Below, piece after piece: positions 9,330-21,758 of a stretch of 64,000 bases of DNA (position 1 is the first letter of the stretch; each line of letters starts with the position of its first letter). The translations under genes were made by a program, and so were the position numbers. Source of the stretch: Ophiosphaerella korrae (Eukaryota; Ascomycota; Dothideomycetes; Pleosporales; Phaeosphaeriaceae); contig JALNQF010000067.1 in NCBI GenBank assembly GCA_028456385.1, forward strand, positions 1 to 64,000. The letters are read 5' to 3'. The notes beneath the pieces were generated by a model. That model was not told where the DNA came from and made no database searches. It saw only the letters and a program-made list of their open reading frames with translations.

Positions 9330-12300
9330 TAGTTTACTTATCCTAGGGCTAGAGTTATTAGTCTAGTTTCTTTATTAATATAGAGTTCTTTATCCTCTCT
9401 TATAACTATTTTATTTATACGTTGTTACTATCTCCTTACTAATTACGTATTACGTAATAGTATTAAAATATTTCCTTATTCTTGTTATACTTCTCTTAAG
9501 TTAAACCTTAAGTCTCTTCTTTATATTATTTCTACAAATAATAGTAAGGCTTATAAAGTGTATATTTATATAAATATACGTAGCTCTTATAACGTATCTA
9601 GTATTTCTCTTTCTAAGTATAAGTTTATTATACTTATTCTTACGTCTAAGCTTAATAATAATAGGGAAAGCTATTAACTAGACTTAAGAGAAATTACTAT
9701 CTTAAATCGTAGAGGCTAAAGCTAAGCGTAAGTATATCTAAGAGCTTACGTAAAGTAAGCTAGTAGAAAATTAAGCTTATCTCTCTTATCTTTGTAAGAT
9801 AAAAGCCTTAAATAATAAGAAATTAGCTAAGTAGTTAGTAGCTCTAGAAGCTAAGCTAGACTTAGATAAGGCGTTTAGTATTGCTATAGTAAGTCTTACG
9901 CTAGACGTCCCTATTATCTCTCTATCTATTGTTAGTAATATTAGTTCTCTTAGTTTACTACTAGGCGTTCTAGAGAGTTTTAACTTTAGAACTCCTCTAG
10001 TTTCTTAGAGTAATTAAGATTGTCTTCTAGTTCCTATATATTCTCCTATAGTTGTCCTTTTTTATCTATACCTATCTATTCTACTAAGTAGTAGTTCTTT
10101 CTATTATAGAACTAGTATTTTAGGATTTTTTTAACTTCCTATTTATCTTATTCTCTATACGTGTCTACTTTGTACACTAGTAGTTCTACGTTTTATAGTA
10201 CTTACTCTAGTAGAGCTATATAGAATATTAAGTATATCTTTATTTTATTTAGTAGCTTTAATTTAAATATAACTAGTGTAACTTCTTTTTTAATTTTGTA
10301 TAGTTCTATTTTAACGTAGTCTAATTTTAAACTTAGGTGCTTACTTTTAATATTCTTTTATACTAACTATACTTTTTCTCTTTCTCTAAATTAAGGTTTC
10401 TTTTTATATTTCTTATTATAGTACTTTACTATATAATTATGTAAGAATTCTATATCTTGTCTTAGTTAATTATATATATCTTTAAGTCTATTAGCGAAGT
10501 TTTTTTCTCTTAGGAACTAAGATATCTAATTTCTTAGTATTTAGTATATATTAGGCTTAAATCTATAGTTTATAAAGAAAGATAATACTCTTATTACTAC
10601 GTTTTTTGCGCTATTGTATGCTAACTATGCTATAGGTAGTAACTATACCTAATTATTCTAGTTGTAGTTAAGGTAGTATCTTAAGTATTACTCTACTATC
10701 TAATTTATTTATTCTAATTATCTATCTATTTGTAGTTAGTATACTATAGATATCGCGTGTTATATTCCTAATTATACTATTATTGTTCCTTATAGTTTTA
10801 ATGTAAATTGTATATCTCTATCTATAATAATTTTATCTAGTAGTCTATATTAACTAATTATAGTTCCTAGAACCTAATATATAGTAACTTCTATCTTACT
10901 TTTCTCTTTATATAGTTAGAAGTATATATACTTTATAAGTTTATCTACTATTATTAAGATTCTATTATACTTAACCCCTAATATTAAGTCTTTAGACTTA
11001 GGCAACTTCGTAATAAAGTCTATTGTAATAATTCCCTATAGTTATTCTAGTACTTCTATTAGTTATAATATTCTATATAGTATATATTTATTATATTTAT
11101 TCCTATAACATTCTATATAGTCTTATAGTACCTCTATTACTAGTTATCTTACTTTTAGAATATAGTAGTCTTGTAGTAGTCTATCTAATATTTTCTTAAT
11201 TCCTTAGTAACTATATACTAGTAATTTATAGAATTGTTGTATAAATTCTCTCTAGATCTTACTTAGAATATATATTCTTCTATAGGCTCGTGTAAATCCT
11301 TTTTAGATTTCTAGTTTTTTTATTTCTTTAGATACTTCTTATATTGTTTTCTAAATCTATTTATCTAGTTTACTACTCTTCCTTTTAAGTGTTGTAGCTA
11401 TTTTAGGTATATTTAGGACTAAATATCCTTCTTTATTCTTAACTAAAACTATACTAGTAGCGTTTACTTTTTCTTATAAGTCTAGTCTTCTACTAAGGGC
11501 GTCTATAAACTAATTATCTTTCTCTTTTGTATATATAATTTCTATATTAAACGTTAATAAGTATTCCTACTATCTTATATAGCGTTATAATAGTTTTTTA
11601 TTTATTATAAATCCTATAAGGTTCTTATAGTCTATATAGACTTTTGTCTAGTATTTTACTCTTTATAGGTATACTCTCTATTATTTAAATACTTTGTAGA
11701 TTACTAGTATTTCTTTGTTGTAGATTAAGTAATTAAGTTCTACTATCTTTATTTTCTTAGAGAAGTATTTAACTAAGTGTTTCTTTTTAGTCTCTAGGTC
11801 TTCCTATATTAGTACTATTCTATAGACTAAGTTAGATACGTCTATCTTTACTATTACTAGTAGGTCTAAGTTATATATTCTAATAACTAAGTTTTCTATA
11901 AACTTTTTCTTAATCTTCTTAAATACTTTATTATATTCTTTTATCTATTTAAACAGTATATCCTTTTTTATAAGCCTTGTTATTAGTTTTATATCTTTAG
12001 ACTATCTTACTATTAACTTTCTATAAAAGTTAGCTAGTCTATAGAATTACTATACCTCTTTTAGGTTTCTTAGTGTAGGCTATTTGTTAATTAATCTAAT
12101 CTTTTCTAGGTTAATCTTAATCTTTCTTAGTTTAATAATAAATCCTAGGAAATCTATTTCTTTTGTATAGAACTTGTATTTTCTTATTTTAAGAAATATT
12201 TTAGCTTCTACTAGTTTTTCTAGTACCTTGTATATATATTGTACGTGTTCTTCTTCTATTTCTAAGAATATAAAGATATTATCTAAGTATATAAATATAA

Positions 12301-15300
12301 ATATATCTAAGTACTCCTATAGTACTATATTAATTTATTCCTAGAAAGCTACTAGTACGTTTATTAAGCTAAATAGTATAACTAAATATTTATATAATCT
12401 CTATTATATTCTAAATACTATTTTCTATTTATTACTTTCTTTAATTCTAATTTAGTAATAGGCGTTCTAGATATCTAACTTTATAAAGATTGTTACTTTC
12501 TATAGTTTGTCTTGTATTACGTCTATCTTTAGTAAGGGATATTAGTTCTTGTTTATAACTACGTTAGTTTTTCTAAAGTCTACGTAAGGTCTTTTATTAC
12601 TTATTTCTTTCTTGTCTATAAAGATAAGTCTATAAGCTACTAAAGATTTAGATTCTCTTATCTATCTCTTTTTTATTATATTTTAGATAAATACTTATTT
12701 AATCTTTAATTCTTCTTCTATTTTCTAGTAGACTAGGCTCTACCTTATGTCTTTTCCTTCTTCTATTTCTATTGCTAAGTCCTATAGTTAATATTCTAGA
12801 AGGTAATCTTTAGGTTTTATAAGCTATTTTTCTTATTTTTTATATTCTTCTAGGAATTCTCCTTTATATATGCTTATATTAGCTTTTAATATATCTATTT
12901 TACTATAACTAATTTATCTAGTTCTCTAATTAATGTATAGGTTAGTTATCTATAACTATAGTATACTTAGTATAATATCTTATTTGTTATTAATTGTTGT
13001 TATATCTATAACTATATTCTTAATTTCTAGTCCTTCTAACCTTAGTGTTAAAGGTGCTATTTTAAACTATATTAGTTTCTAGAATAGTTTTCTTTTAATC
13101 GTACTTAGTTATTAAAGGTATTTCTTTATTATATACTTTATTCCTTGTATCTCTATAAACTTCTTTAATATAAAGTTCTTTATTACCCTACTATTAATTA
13201 TTAATTATACTTTCTTTCCTTAGTATATACCTATTTTTGTAATATATAGGCCTCTTATACCTTTTAACTTCTCTTATTTAGGTATTTTTGTAAATTATCT
13301 ATTTTTCTAAGGCTATAGTCTTACTTTAAGTTTATATATTTTATATTTTAAGTATTCTTTATTTATATATTTATACTATAGTCCTCTCTAGACGTATTTC
13401 TTAGGTAATTTAGGGCTAGGTCTTACTACTATATATCTATCTTCTAGGATTATTTCCTATCCTTAGATATCTTCTACTAGAATTACCTTTATATAATTAT
13501 AACCTTTTTTCCTTATAGGCTATATACTATTATTTACTTTAGGGTTTCTATATATAATGTAATTCTTATCTAAGTATAATATCTATAATACTTTAAAGTG
13601 TACTAGATATTCTAGATTTATTATCTTGTTATCTCCTTCCTAGTACTTATCTTTTCTAGGTATATTTATAGTTAGGATATAGTATACTACTAGTACTCTT
13701 AGTGTATAGGCTTTGTTAATCTATTACGTTTTTCTTACAAAGTATTACTATTCTCTTAGTATAGGTATTCTTCTTACTACAACTATATATTACTTTATCT
13801 ATTTCTAAAATAGTATAAACTTAGTTTCTTTAGGATTACGTTTCTTCTAGTCTTTATACGCTTCCTCTATACTTATAACTATTAAGTATATCTAAACAAA
13901 TCTCTATATTTTATTCTATTCTTCTATATCTATTATTATATAGCTATTATAACTATATATTATTAGCTAGGTATACTCTATATCTCTTATACTAACTTAT
14001 CTCTTACTTCTTTATAGTTCTTTAGAGGTAGTCGTAGTAGTCTCTTTATCTAGTACTAGTCTTTTAGCCTAGATTAATAGTACTAAGGGCTCTTCCCTTT
14101 CTAGATCTTCTACTAGTAGGTCTATTACTTAAGCTATTTCTTTTAGCTAAGCTTTTATTTTTTCTTTTATTACTACTACTTTCTATCTCTATTATAAGAA
14201 GTATCCTACTCTCTATTTACTAGAAAAGTATATATAGTAGTTGTCTTTGTAATAAAAAGTCTAATAGAGTATTACGTATTATATTTCTTTACTCTTAGCT
14301 ACTTTCTCTTAAGGTTTAGCCTATACTTGTAGTACTTCTTTTTTCTTTTTAGTTGTCTTTAACTATATTTCCTTTTTTAGGTCTTTACTTTTATAGTTTT
14401 TTATAAAATATCTTAGTTTCTTATATTTATAATATGCTATATCCTTTTTCTTTTTTAATTAGTAGTCTCTCGCGTAATAGCCTAGTTTACTATAGTTAAA
14501 GTATATAAAGTCTTTATTCTTCTTTTTCTTTTTATCCTTGTTAGTATTAAGGATTATTAGGTCTCCCTTATTGTAGTTTTAGGTGTAACCTCTATATTTA
14601 TTTTTCTTCTATTCTTGAAAATTATTGTTAATTTAGATTACCTATTACTTTAGGGCTTCTAGTGTTCTTAGTTTTTCTATATATATTATCTTGTATTAGA
14701 TCTTTAAGTTTAGTCCTTACTTAAATTATAATATTAAGGCTAACTCGTTCTATTCTATGTTTTGCGATAGTTATTTAAATTATAATATATACTTAGAAAT
14801 ACTCTAACTTTATATAAGCTTTTTTAGCTATTCTTTAGCTTATTAAGTAATATTTGTATCCCTAAATACTACTCTTATTTGTTTAGTAAAGTACTTATAA
14901 CTTCTAAAAATAGCTTTAGTTTCGTCCTTCTAGGTTATTAGAGAGTATGTTGTATAATCTATCTAGTAAGGTTTATACTATCTTATTACGTCTTCTTCTA
15001 GGTATAATCTAATATATATTACCTTCTTTTCTTCTATGTTAAAGTGTAGTACTTGTATATCTATCTAGAGTTATACTAAGGTAATAAAGGGTCTTAGTTT
15101 TTTCCTTATTCTATTAAACTTTTTTAGTACAAGTATCTTTAGTAGTTTCTTTATTATACTTATTGCTAAGTATTATATAATTAGCTCTATCTAATTCTAT
15201 CCTTTAATAATAGCCTTAATCTATACTTTATTCTACTTTGCGTAATCTTAAAGTTCCTTGTTCTATATTTCTAAGGCATTAATTACTATCTTTATATCTT

Positions 15301-15470
15301 CTTTATCTAAGATTAAGTTGTTAATTTAGTCCTTAATTATTTCCTATATAGTACTATCTAACTCGTAACTACTCTTAAAGGCTTTACTTATTTGTTTAGT
15401 TAAACTTTCTACTATTATATTAGCTAGACTGTGCGCTACTTACACTTTACTTCTTATAATAACTAAATTA
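9330..15470 (-). pseudogene. Degenerate gag-pol of Ty3/gypsy element
   Basis: Conceptual minus-strand translation with stops shows reverse transcriptase (YLDN codons at 12289-12278, followed by an EEEHVQYIYKVLEKL-like block), then integrase (ITIDFITKLPKS near 11,035-10,990). The gag and zinc-knuckle side lies toward 14.4-15.4 kb. The second catalytic Asp of the RT motif is changed to Asn by a G-to-A transition, the direct consequence expected from RIP. Domain limits are approximate. Confidence 0.8.
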
Positions 15471-15476
15471 GTAAGG

Positions 15477-15901
15477 TATTATAGGCTACCTATCGTTAAC
15501 TACTAGCGCCTATATAGGGGTTAGTAGATTAGGAGTTAATAGTAAAGGTTCTAGGGTAATTTATAATAACTATAAATAGTAGAAGATATTTTGTAACTAT
15601 CTTGTACTAGCATTCTATAGTTAAAGGATTAAATTACTAATACTATCCTAATAATACGCATCTTACTAACTATATACTTGTTATAATCTATAATCTATAT
15701 TTACTAAGATTAGTAGATTATAGATTATCTTAATCTATAATCTATTACTACTAAGAATCTATAGATTATAGATTAGCCTAGGTGTCCTAGTTATGTGTAG
15801 TTTCCTAATTAAGGTCGTTACCTTACTTGTCCTATGCTTTGTTAGCATCTAGATTAGGACTAATTAGTTCTATCTTAATTTCTTCTATTACACCTGTAAC
15901 A
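15477..15901 (-). repeat. 5' LTR of Ty3/gypsy element
   Basis: This 425-bp copy differs from the left LTR almost only by transitions. It retains CCTGTAACA at its right edge and is followed by the target duplication TACTT. Confidence 0.92.
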
Positions 15902-15906
15902 TACTT

Positions 15907-16500
15907 ATAAACTTAAGAAAAGTTAAGTAGCTTACTATCTTTTAATAAAGCTAATTAAAAAAAGATAATAAATATAATTTAATTAGTTATAAAAGAGAGG
16001 TAAAAGAAATAAGTAAATAAGATTACTTAGTTACTCTACTCTTTCTAAGTTTAAAATAAGCTACTTTACTCTAAGATAAAAAAGTTAAAAAAAGCTCTTA
16101 CTATTAAAAAAAAGTATTAGAAAAAAAGTAAAGCCTTTAACTTCTAATAATATTAAGAGACTTATAGTAGTAGTTAATTCTAATTACTTAAAAAGATAAA
16201 AGAAGTACGTATATAAGAAACTATTAAATAGAGAGAAAAGGTAGAAAAGAAACTCTAGAAAGCTAAGATAAAGAAGCTAAGAGAAGCTACTTAGCTTCTT
16301 AAAAAAAAAGAGGCTAAAGAGAAGTATATAGAGAGAGAGAGGCTTAAAAAGAAGAGAGAAAAGAAGAAAGCTACTAAGGCTACTAAACGTATATATTAGA
16401 AAGAAGAGAGAGACTCTACTAAAACTCTCTAATTATCTTAAAAAGAGAAGAGAAAGGCCTAAGCCTTAGCCTTAGTAAGTAATAAGCGTTAGAAATAAGT
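15907..16500 (+). pseudogene. Degenerate pogo-like transposase, C-terminal part
   Basis: This continues the transposase after the retrotransposon. Translation gives a Lys/Glu-rich stretch (for example LREATQLLKKKEAKEKYIER and KKREKKKATKATK) that resembles the charged coiled-coil tail of Fot1-type transposases. Stops are frequent. The exact 3' end of the original gene is uncertain. Confidence 0.65.
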
Positions 16501-16715
16501 ACGTAGTAATAGGTAAGTTTAAGATACTAGCAAAGTTTAAAATACTATACTACTAAATGTTATATTATGTAGCTGCAATATTAACGTTCTAAAGAAATAT
16601 AGATAGTACAAATTAATTATAAGCCTCTATTTACTACTCTACTAAAAGATCTTATAATAATAGCTATTGTTAGTAGCTTAATAACCTCATGTTTGCTTAT
16701 GCTAAGATTGTGTTA

Positions 16716-16758
16716 GGTGTTTATCTTACTGAGGTGTTCATCTTACCGACGGGCACGG
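16716..16758 (-). repeat. Right terminal inverted repeat of pogo-like element
   Basis: This is the reverse complement of the left repeat with two transitions, one of them the CpA-to-TpA type expected from RIP. It keeps the 9 bp + 2x17 bp arrangement and abuts TA at 16759-16760. Confidence 0.93.
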
Positions 16759-17398
16759 TAATACACACATCTACTTAGTGCTCTGACATTATAAAACGCC
16801 TTAACCTATCAGAACATCACCTGAGGAACGAATGGTATTTTACAGGTGCCTGCCTACCTAGGTAAGTTCACAAACATGCATGCAAGACGAGGTGTTGGGT
16901 CGAATAGAAGCTGATAGAAGCTGTTGTGCGTAAGCTTCCAGTAAACTACCTGATATGGTGTGCGCATTCAATTTGCAGGCTGAGATAAGCTTACTCGAGG
17001 AATTTTCCTAGACTTGCCTGATGTTTTAGCATGGGATGCTGACTCCAACTTAGTGAGGGTGTGTTGTGACATCCTTACCAAGTACAAGCCAACCTTGGAA
17101 TATTGTAAATCCTGGAAATAAGACATCGAAGCGTTTTCAAGCTTTTTTTTTAAGTTTTAGTGAGCTAATTTAGAGTTGCGTGATATGAGAATCCTAGGCG
17201 TACCAGATTGAAGAGACAACGCGTCTCCGCCTGGGCAGTGCTAAGTCAGACCAATACAGGAAACAGGCTACAAGACATGCTCGGCTCAGAGAGAAGATTG
17301 GCCGTGAGGTTATTCAAATTTTGATTACGTATGTGTGCTATTCCATGGAGATGCATTTGATTCTTTCTCAACTGTGGCAGGTTTCCACTTTTAAGTGA
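16759..17398. other. Spacer between RIP island and 2-hydroxyacid dehydrogenase gene
   Basis: Composition returns to normal immediately outside the transposon. There is no credible ORF or RNA gene. It contains the 3' flank of the flavocytochrome gene. Confidence 0.4.
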
Positions 17399-19088
17399 TT
17401 ATAATTTCGCCAGCGGCCGCCACTGGATGTATGGGTGGTCAGTTCCAGCAGAGACAAGATGATTGATATCTTGAGTGTTTACAAGCCCAGGATGAGCTTG
17501 GTCAATATTTGTCAGCCCGCACAGGCGCATCGAGGTTTCAAGCTCATCTTTGAGAACTGATTGGCGTTAACTTGGTATGCTAGTGGCGTATGTCGGATTG
17601 ACTTACTCTGCGTCAAATGCTCGACACCTTCAGCGCCATAGATCAAAGAGTAGAGATAAGGCCTCCCGATTCCAACTGCCGTCGCCCCTAGTGGGATGGC
17701 TTTTAAGATATCTGATCCTCGTTCGAACCCACCATCTACGTAAGTTTCCAGACTGTCAAAGACTTCTGGACAAACGAGATGCAGCTCAAGCAAGACCAAT
17801 ATCGCTGGCTGCGCACTAGGGATTCAATTAGTCCGAAATCAGGTCATGTTAGCATTTCTTTGGCTCACCCGTCAAGAGAGCGCCCTCCGTGATTACTCAA
17901 CATAATGGCTTTTGCTCCAAATTTTACTGCCATTATGGCATCAGCTGCACTTCGAACCCCTTTCAACACAATTGGGAGACCTGGGACTTCCGCAATCCAC
18001 TGAAGATCCTCCCAAATTAGGCTTTTATCTACATATTGAGCCATCAGCCTTCCCATACCCCCACCTTTCTTATCGTTAGAAGCTACAGCGCCTGATATCG
18101 CACCCGATACAGCTTCTGCGGCGACTCGCTCATCAGCCTCGCGCTTCCCAGGGACCGGCGCGTCAACAGTAACAAAGATGGCCTTGATACCCGAACTGGC
18201 AGCTTTTTTTAGCAGCTCTTCTGTCTTCAAACGGTCAGAGTTGACATAGAGTTGAAGGAAAAAAGGCTGGTCCTTCTTACCGGCAGCCACTATGGACGAA
18301 AGTGGGTATGAGGCATTGCTGCTTATGCACTGCACGAGATCTTCATTCGCGCACCCTTGTGCAAGAGCGCACTCGCCGTCGGGATGTGCAAGTCGAGCCA
18401 TTGCGGCTGGTGATACAAAAAATGGAGCAGAGGAAGGATAGCCAAGAATGTTTCGCTTCAGGGATACGGCCTTGACATTTCGGAGGATTCGGGGACGAAA
18501 CATGACGCGACGGATAAGCGCCTTGTTTTGCGTGTGAGTGATAAGATCGGTGGCAGCAGAACTATAAAACGCCCAAGCCTTAGATGTTAGACTATATTGA
18601 GCTACCTCTTGGAAATCTGCCGCTGACAGAAGATTGTGTAATTGAGGTTTTTGATATGTAATGAATGTTTTCGGGAGTGCTTCGATTGATTGCTGAGCTT
18701 GAGTTGACACTGCTGAAGAAGGAGAGACTTCGGCCGTAACTACTTCATCTGTTGAGGATTCAGAACTTATATTGTTAGATGGTAGGAGATAACCGATGAA
18801 CTTTTCCTGAGGTAGTGTTTCCTCAAGCATTCCTGGCGCATGGACTTCGTTGTAAGCGCTCGTTGCATCCGATCCAGCATACTTTAGTATGACTATAAGA
18901 AAATTAGTTTATCCACTTATCTCAGTGGGTGACTTTAAGTTGGCACCTGCTGAACCCCCCGGGTGCGCCATGAGAAAATCAGTCACATCCCAAATTTTTC
19001 CATCGATGGCTACCCAACAATCCTCAGGGCGATCATGGGATTTAACGTCTTTCAGTGAGATCAGTGGCCCATCTTCCATGGCATTCAT
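17399..19088 (-). CDS. Flavocytochrome b2-like (S)-2-hydroxyacid / L-lactate dehydrogenase
   Basis: Exons 19088-18947, 18892-17869, 17815-17607 and 17556-17399 give 510 residues. The N-terminus is a cytochrome b5 domain (residues about 5-80) with the heme motif HPGG, completed across the first intron by SAVILKYAGSDATSAY. The FMN-dependent alpha-hydroxyacid dehydrogenase domain follows, with FFVSPAAMARLAHPDGE, the QLYVN strand, TVDAPVPGKRE, VLKGV, and the active-site block SNHGGRSLDG (catalytic His). The C-terminus ends YIQWRPLAKL. The reaction is oxidation of an L-2-hydroxy acid to the 2-oxo acid, with electrons passed through heme. The b5 domain begins almost at residue 1, so no mitochondrial presequence is visible; a cytosolic enzyme is likely unless an upstream exon was missed. 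A second in-frame ATG exists at 19079. The gene looks intact beside the RIP island. Confidence 0.9.
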
Positions 19089-20075
19089 CGTGATTGCAAA
19101 AGGGCTTTATCTTGTAGAGAAGCATCAAGCGCACCTGTAAGGAAATCAGAGATTTGGACGCTGAATGAATACTTGACGAGGATGAGAGGAGTTCAAATCA
19201 TGGCCACCTTGGCGAGCCTGTTCTTCGGAGATCGTAGTTAATTCGCACAGGTCTCCATCCTTTCAGCACAAGAACCAAGGTACTGTCTCTATGCGCTGAC
19301 ATTGCTGGGTACCTGTCAGGCGACCGGCATTCTCTCCGACCCTTCACAATCAAAACCAATCACCATCAAGACCGTTACCAACATTATTCCCCGATGCGGA
19401 TATGTCCGTGAAACCATCGGTCATTCAATAGCGAACCTCAAGTGATTGATTCATAGGCGTAATAAACGCTGTACCAGGTAGAGAAGGTGCGCTAATCATT
19501 TACATATGCCCTTGGTAGAATATATACTGCAATTTAAAACGTCCAAGTCCAATCAGGAAACAGCTCATAGAAAAATGTATATTAGATCACTAGAGATGTA
19601 ATAGTTAGAGATTATCAAATTTTACGATTTTATGAGTTAGAGGCACTCTAGCGCATTGCAGGGCTGCTCCATTCAAAGTTAAACACTTGGTGAACAGGCT
19701 TTTCAAACTAAAGTGCCTATTTTTGCGTCGAATTTTCCAAGCTTCTAGCCAATGAAAGTATTGCGTTTTCATTATTAGTTTCAACCATTGTTTTCTAAAC
19801 CCAGGGAGACAAATTGATACATAATATTCTGAGCAGTAGGATATTACCCTATAATTTACAAGTCCATTGTATAAGAGATCCTTGCGCCATTTATTTTTGT
19901 CAGCATATGCTCCAATGTCTACCATTTCAGGTTCGGCGGTTTCATCACCATGACTGGCTCTGGTCGATTTCAGGACAACACTAGCAAAGAGGTATACAGT
20001 CTTTCAATTTTTATTTTCTGAAAAAAATTATTGGATTAAGCTATCTCTTTAGCCCAATGACATGTTTGCATCTAG
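19089..20075. other. Intergenic region, no supported gene
   Basis: About 1 kb. A 106-codon minus-strand frame at 19,605-19,925 has no recognisable domain and an A/T-biased composition; I leave it uncalled. No repeats were noticed. Confidence 0.4.
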
Positions 20076-21221
20076 TTACGAATCAACCCAATCAATATCA
20101 AAAGTACAAAACCGAATTCTCTGTCTCCAGAATGTAAATGCTACGCTCACTCTTTCTCCAGTTGTGCTGATACTTGGATAACTTAATTCTCTATTCTCTC
20201 TCGTTCTTGAATTGTTTGTCATACAAAACCCGTCGCCTTCTTGTAAGACCTTTGTTTTCCAGCTCTTTCCTGCGTCCACGCTAACACCAATAGTAAGTGT
20301 TTTGCGTAGAACACCCCATATTGCTTGCTTTGTCTCTGCAGGCTGATTTTCCCGTTTGTCGTCTTCGGGTGTGATATCGTCATAGAGACCTTCGCGCTTA
20401 GCTTGTCCAGACTGAAAGCTCGAGTCGTTGTAGACAATGATGACTCGGTCATCTGCCATCACGTCGAAACAGATTCCTGGATTTGGATTTGGTAGTTTTG
20501 TTGGTGTAGGCACTGACCAATCCAAGCCATCTTTCGAAGTAGATGTATAAATATTGTCTGCCCAGCGAGAACGGTAAAATGCGATGTACGATCCATCACT
20601 CAAAGCTTTGATATTCATATGTACCGCCCCAGTGGAGTTAGGTATAGTTTTCTCATGCCATGAATGGCCGTTATCATGGGTGTACTTGATTACTGAGATG
20701 TCGTTGTTCCCAATCCAGCGATACCCGGGCGGCGTACGACAATACCAGGCTGGCGGAACCCAAGTGCCGTCTCTGAGAACCACAATCGGCTGTCGAATGA
20801 AAAGACCTTCGTCATTGAAGAGATTCTCCGCTGTACTCCAGCTCTCCCCAGTATCTTTAGAAATACGAAATCGCACCACGGCTTTATCTTGGTTACCAGC
20901 GGGTTGTGCAGTATAGAGTATCCACAAGTCTTCGGTTTTCGGATTCATGAATAAGACCGGGTTTTGCTCGCTCCGATTGGCATCGTCTGATATGGTAGAA
21001 GGCTTCGACCAAACCTGTGCTCCTTTGGACAATCGAGAGAGGTGAATGCAGATGTCTGAAAGTCCCTCCTGCGATCCGCCAAACCATGCGCAAAGAAGAT
21101 CGCCATTAGGCAATTGTAATAAATTCGAGGCGTGTACCTGTACTGTAGAGGCCAGAATGTAATTAGCAGCGAAGTATGGTTTGGAAGCTACCACTTCTAA
21201 CTGCTCGTTAAATTCAATCAT
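20076..21221 (-). CDS. BNR/Asp-box sialidase-superfamily protein, intracellular
   Basis: A single uninterrupted exon of 381 residues. Asp-box repeats of type SxDxGxxW are plain: SKDTGESW (about residue 124), THDNGHSW (about 186) and SVDAGKSW (about 320), with a weaker SKDGLDW near 231. This indicates a six-bladed propeller of the BNR_2 / exo-alpha-sialidase-like family. The protein starts MIEFNEQLEV with no signal peptide, so it is probably cytosolic, unlike secreted sialidases. It has conserved early features such as NGDLLCAWFGG. It is divergent from the MFS transporter with a 537-bp shared promoter, which suggests co-regulation and use of an imported glycoside or sugar acid. Enzymatic activity as a true sialidase is not established by sequence; members of this family include other glycosidases and lyases. 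Confidence 0.85.
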   Translation of the reverse strand: MIEFNEQLEVVASKPYFAANYILASTVQVHASNLLQLPNGDLLCAWFGGSQEGLSDICIHLSRLSKGAQVWSKPSTISDDANRSEQNPVLFMNPKTEDLWILYTAQPAGNQDKAVVRFRISKDTGESWSTAENLFNDEGLFIRQPIVVLRDGTWVPPAWYCRTPPGYRWIGNNDISVIKYTHDNGHSWHEKTIPNSTGAVHMNIKALSDGSYIAFYRSRWADNIYTSTSKDGLDWSVPTPTKLPNPNPGICFDVMADDRVIIVYNDSSFQSGQAKREGLYDDITPEDDKRENQPAETKQAIWGVLRKTLTIGVSVDAGKSWKTKVLQEGDGFCMTNNSRTRENRELSYPSISTTGERVSVAFTFWRQRIRFCTFDIDWVDS

Positions 21222-21758
21222 CGTAAAATGAACTCAAAGATATGCGAAATGGAGATTCTTGCTGATTGGGATTCTACGGGTAACTTGTTGCGTATCAAAA
21301 GCTTTTCTCGTCGACTACTTTAGAGATATCATTATAGGCTTTGGAATTCCGAGCTCTAACAGGCGTATCGCAATTCTTTCCTTGGTTCCTTCGACTCTCA
21401 AAATGCGGGTCTTACCCAGCTTATTGCATAAAGCGGGAGCAAGTCCGATCGCTACGTTGCAGTCGCCGCACTTCTCGCCGCACCTTCTGATTGTGGGGTA
21501 AGCCAGCCGTGGGTCACCCACAGATCCGTGCACCAAGTACATCGTTTGGGGTGGACCCAATTGCAAGACAAAGGATAATCTGGGGTAGACAGAGCTAAAG
21601 AAATGGCGTGGCCAATATATAATCTTCCAGGCCTTCACTGCATGCCCCCTAGTGCGGTTGTTAGATGTGTCAGTTTCCGACATACCTCACCCAATTTCCC
21701 ACGACTGTTTGTCTGTAGATTTTAGTTTGCCAGCTCCAATATCTGCCTCAACATCAAC
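21222..21758. promoter_or_regulatory. Shared divergent promoter, BNR protein / MFS transporter
   Basis: This 537-bp spacer separates two start codons facing away from each other. I could not pick out a specific operator. Short frames inside it are shadows. Confidence 0.5.

Larger units (their letters stand above)
8881..15901 (-). mobile_element. Full-length Ty3/gypsy LTR retrotransposon, RIP-inactivated
   Basis: Two 425-bp LTRs (8881-9305, 15477-15901) enclose 6.17 kb. The insertion is flanked by the 5-bp duplication TACTT (8876-8880 and 15902-15906). A C-rich run just inside the left LTR (9309-9320, CTCCCCCTCT) is a polypurine tract on the minus strand, so the element reads right to left. 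Domain order on the minus strand fits Ty3/gypsy: gag side near 14.4-15.4 kb, reverse transcriptase around 12.0-12.7 kb with YLDNIF where active elements have YLDDI, and integrase around 10.7-11.2 kb with ITIDFITKLPKSKD. All frames are destroyed by stops. Confidence 0.92.
7662..16758 (+). mobile_element. Pogo/Fot1-like DNA transposon, RIP-mutated and split by a retrotransposon
   Basis: The ends are perfect by structure. A 43-bp sequence at 7662-7704 is repeated inverted at 16716-16758 with only two mismatches (both transitions), and TA dinucleotides flank both ends (7660-7661, 16759-16760), as expected for the Tc1/mariner-pogo superfamily. Without the inserted retroelement and one copy of its target duplication the element is 2,071 bp, a typical Fot1/pogo size. 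The interior from about 7,740 to 16,690 is extremely AT-rich with TpA excess and lacks open frames. The terminal 40-80 bp keep normal composition. The degenerate transposase reads on the plus strand. Confidence 0.9.

Noticed and set aside
1..16758. CRISPR-like array in the AT-rich blocks
   Set aside because: Short repeats such as TTAGTAAGTT are irregularly spaced A/T words created by RIP, in a eukaryotic genome.
19605..19925. 106-codon minus-strand frame
   Set aside because: A/T-biased composition and no domain; not enough to call a gene.
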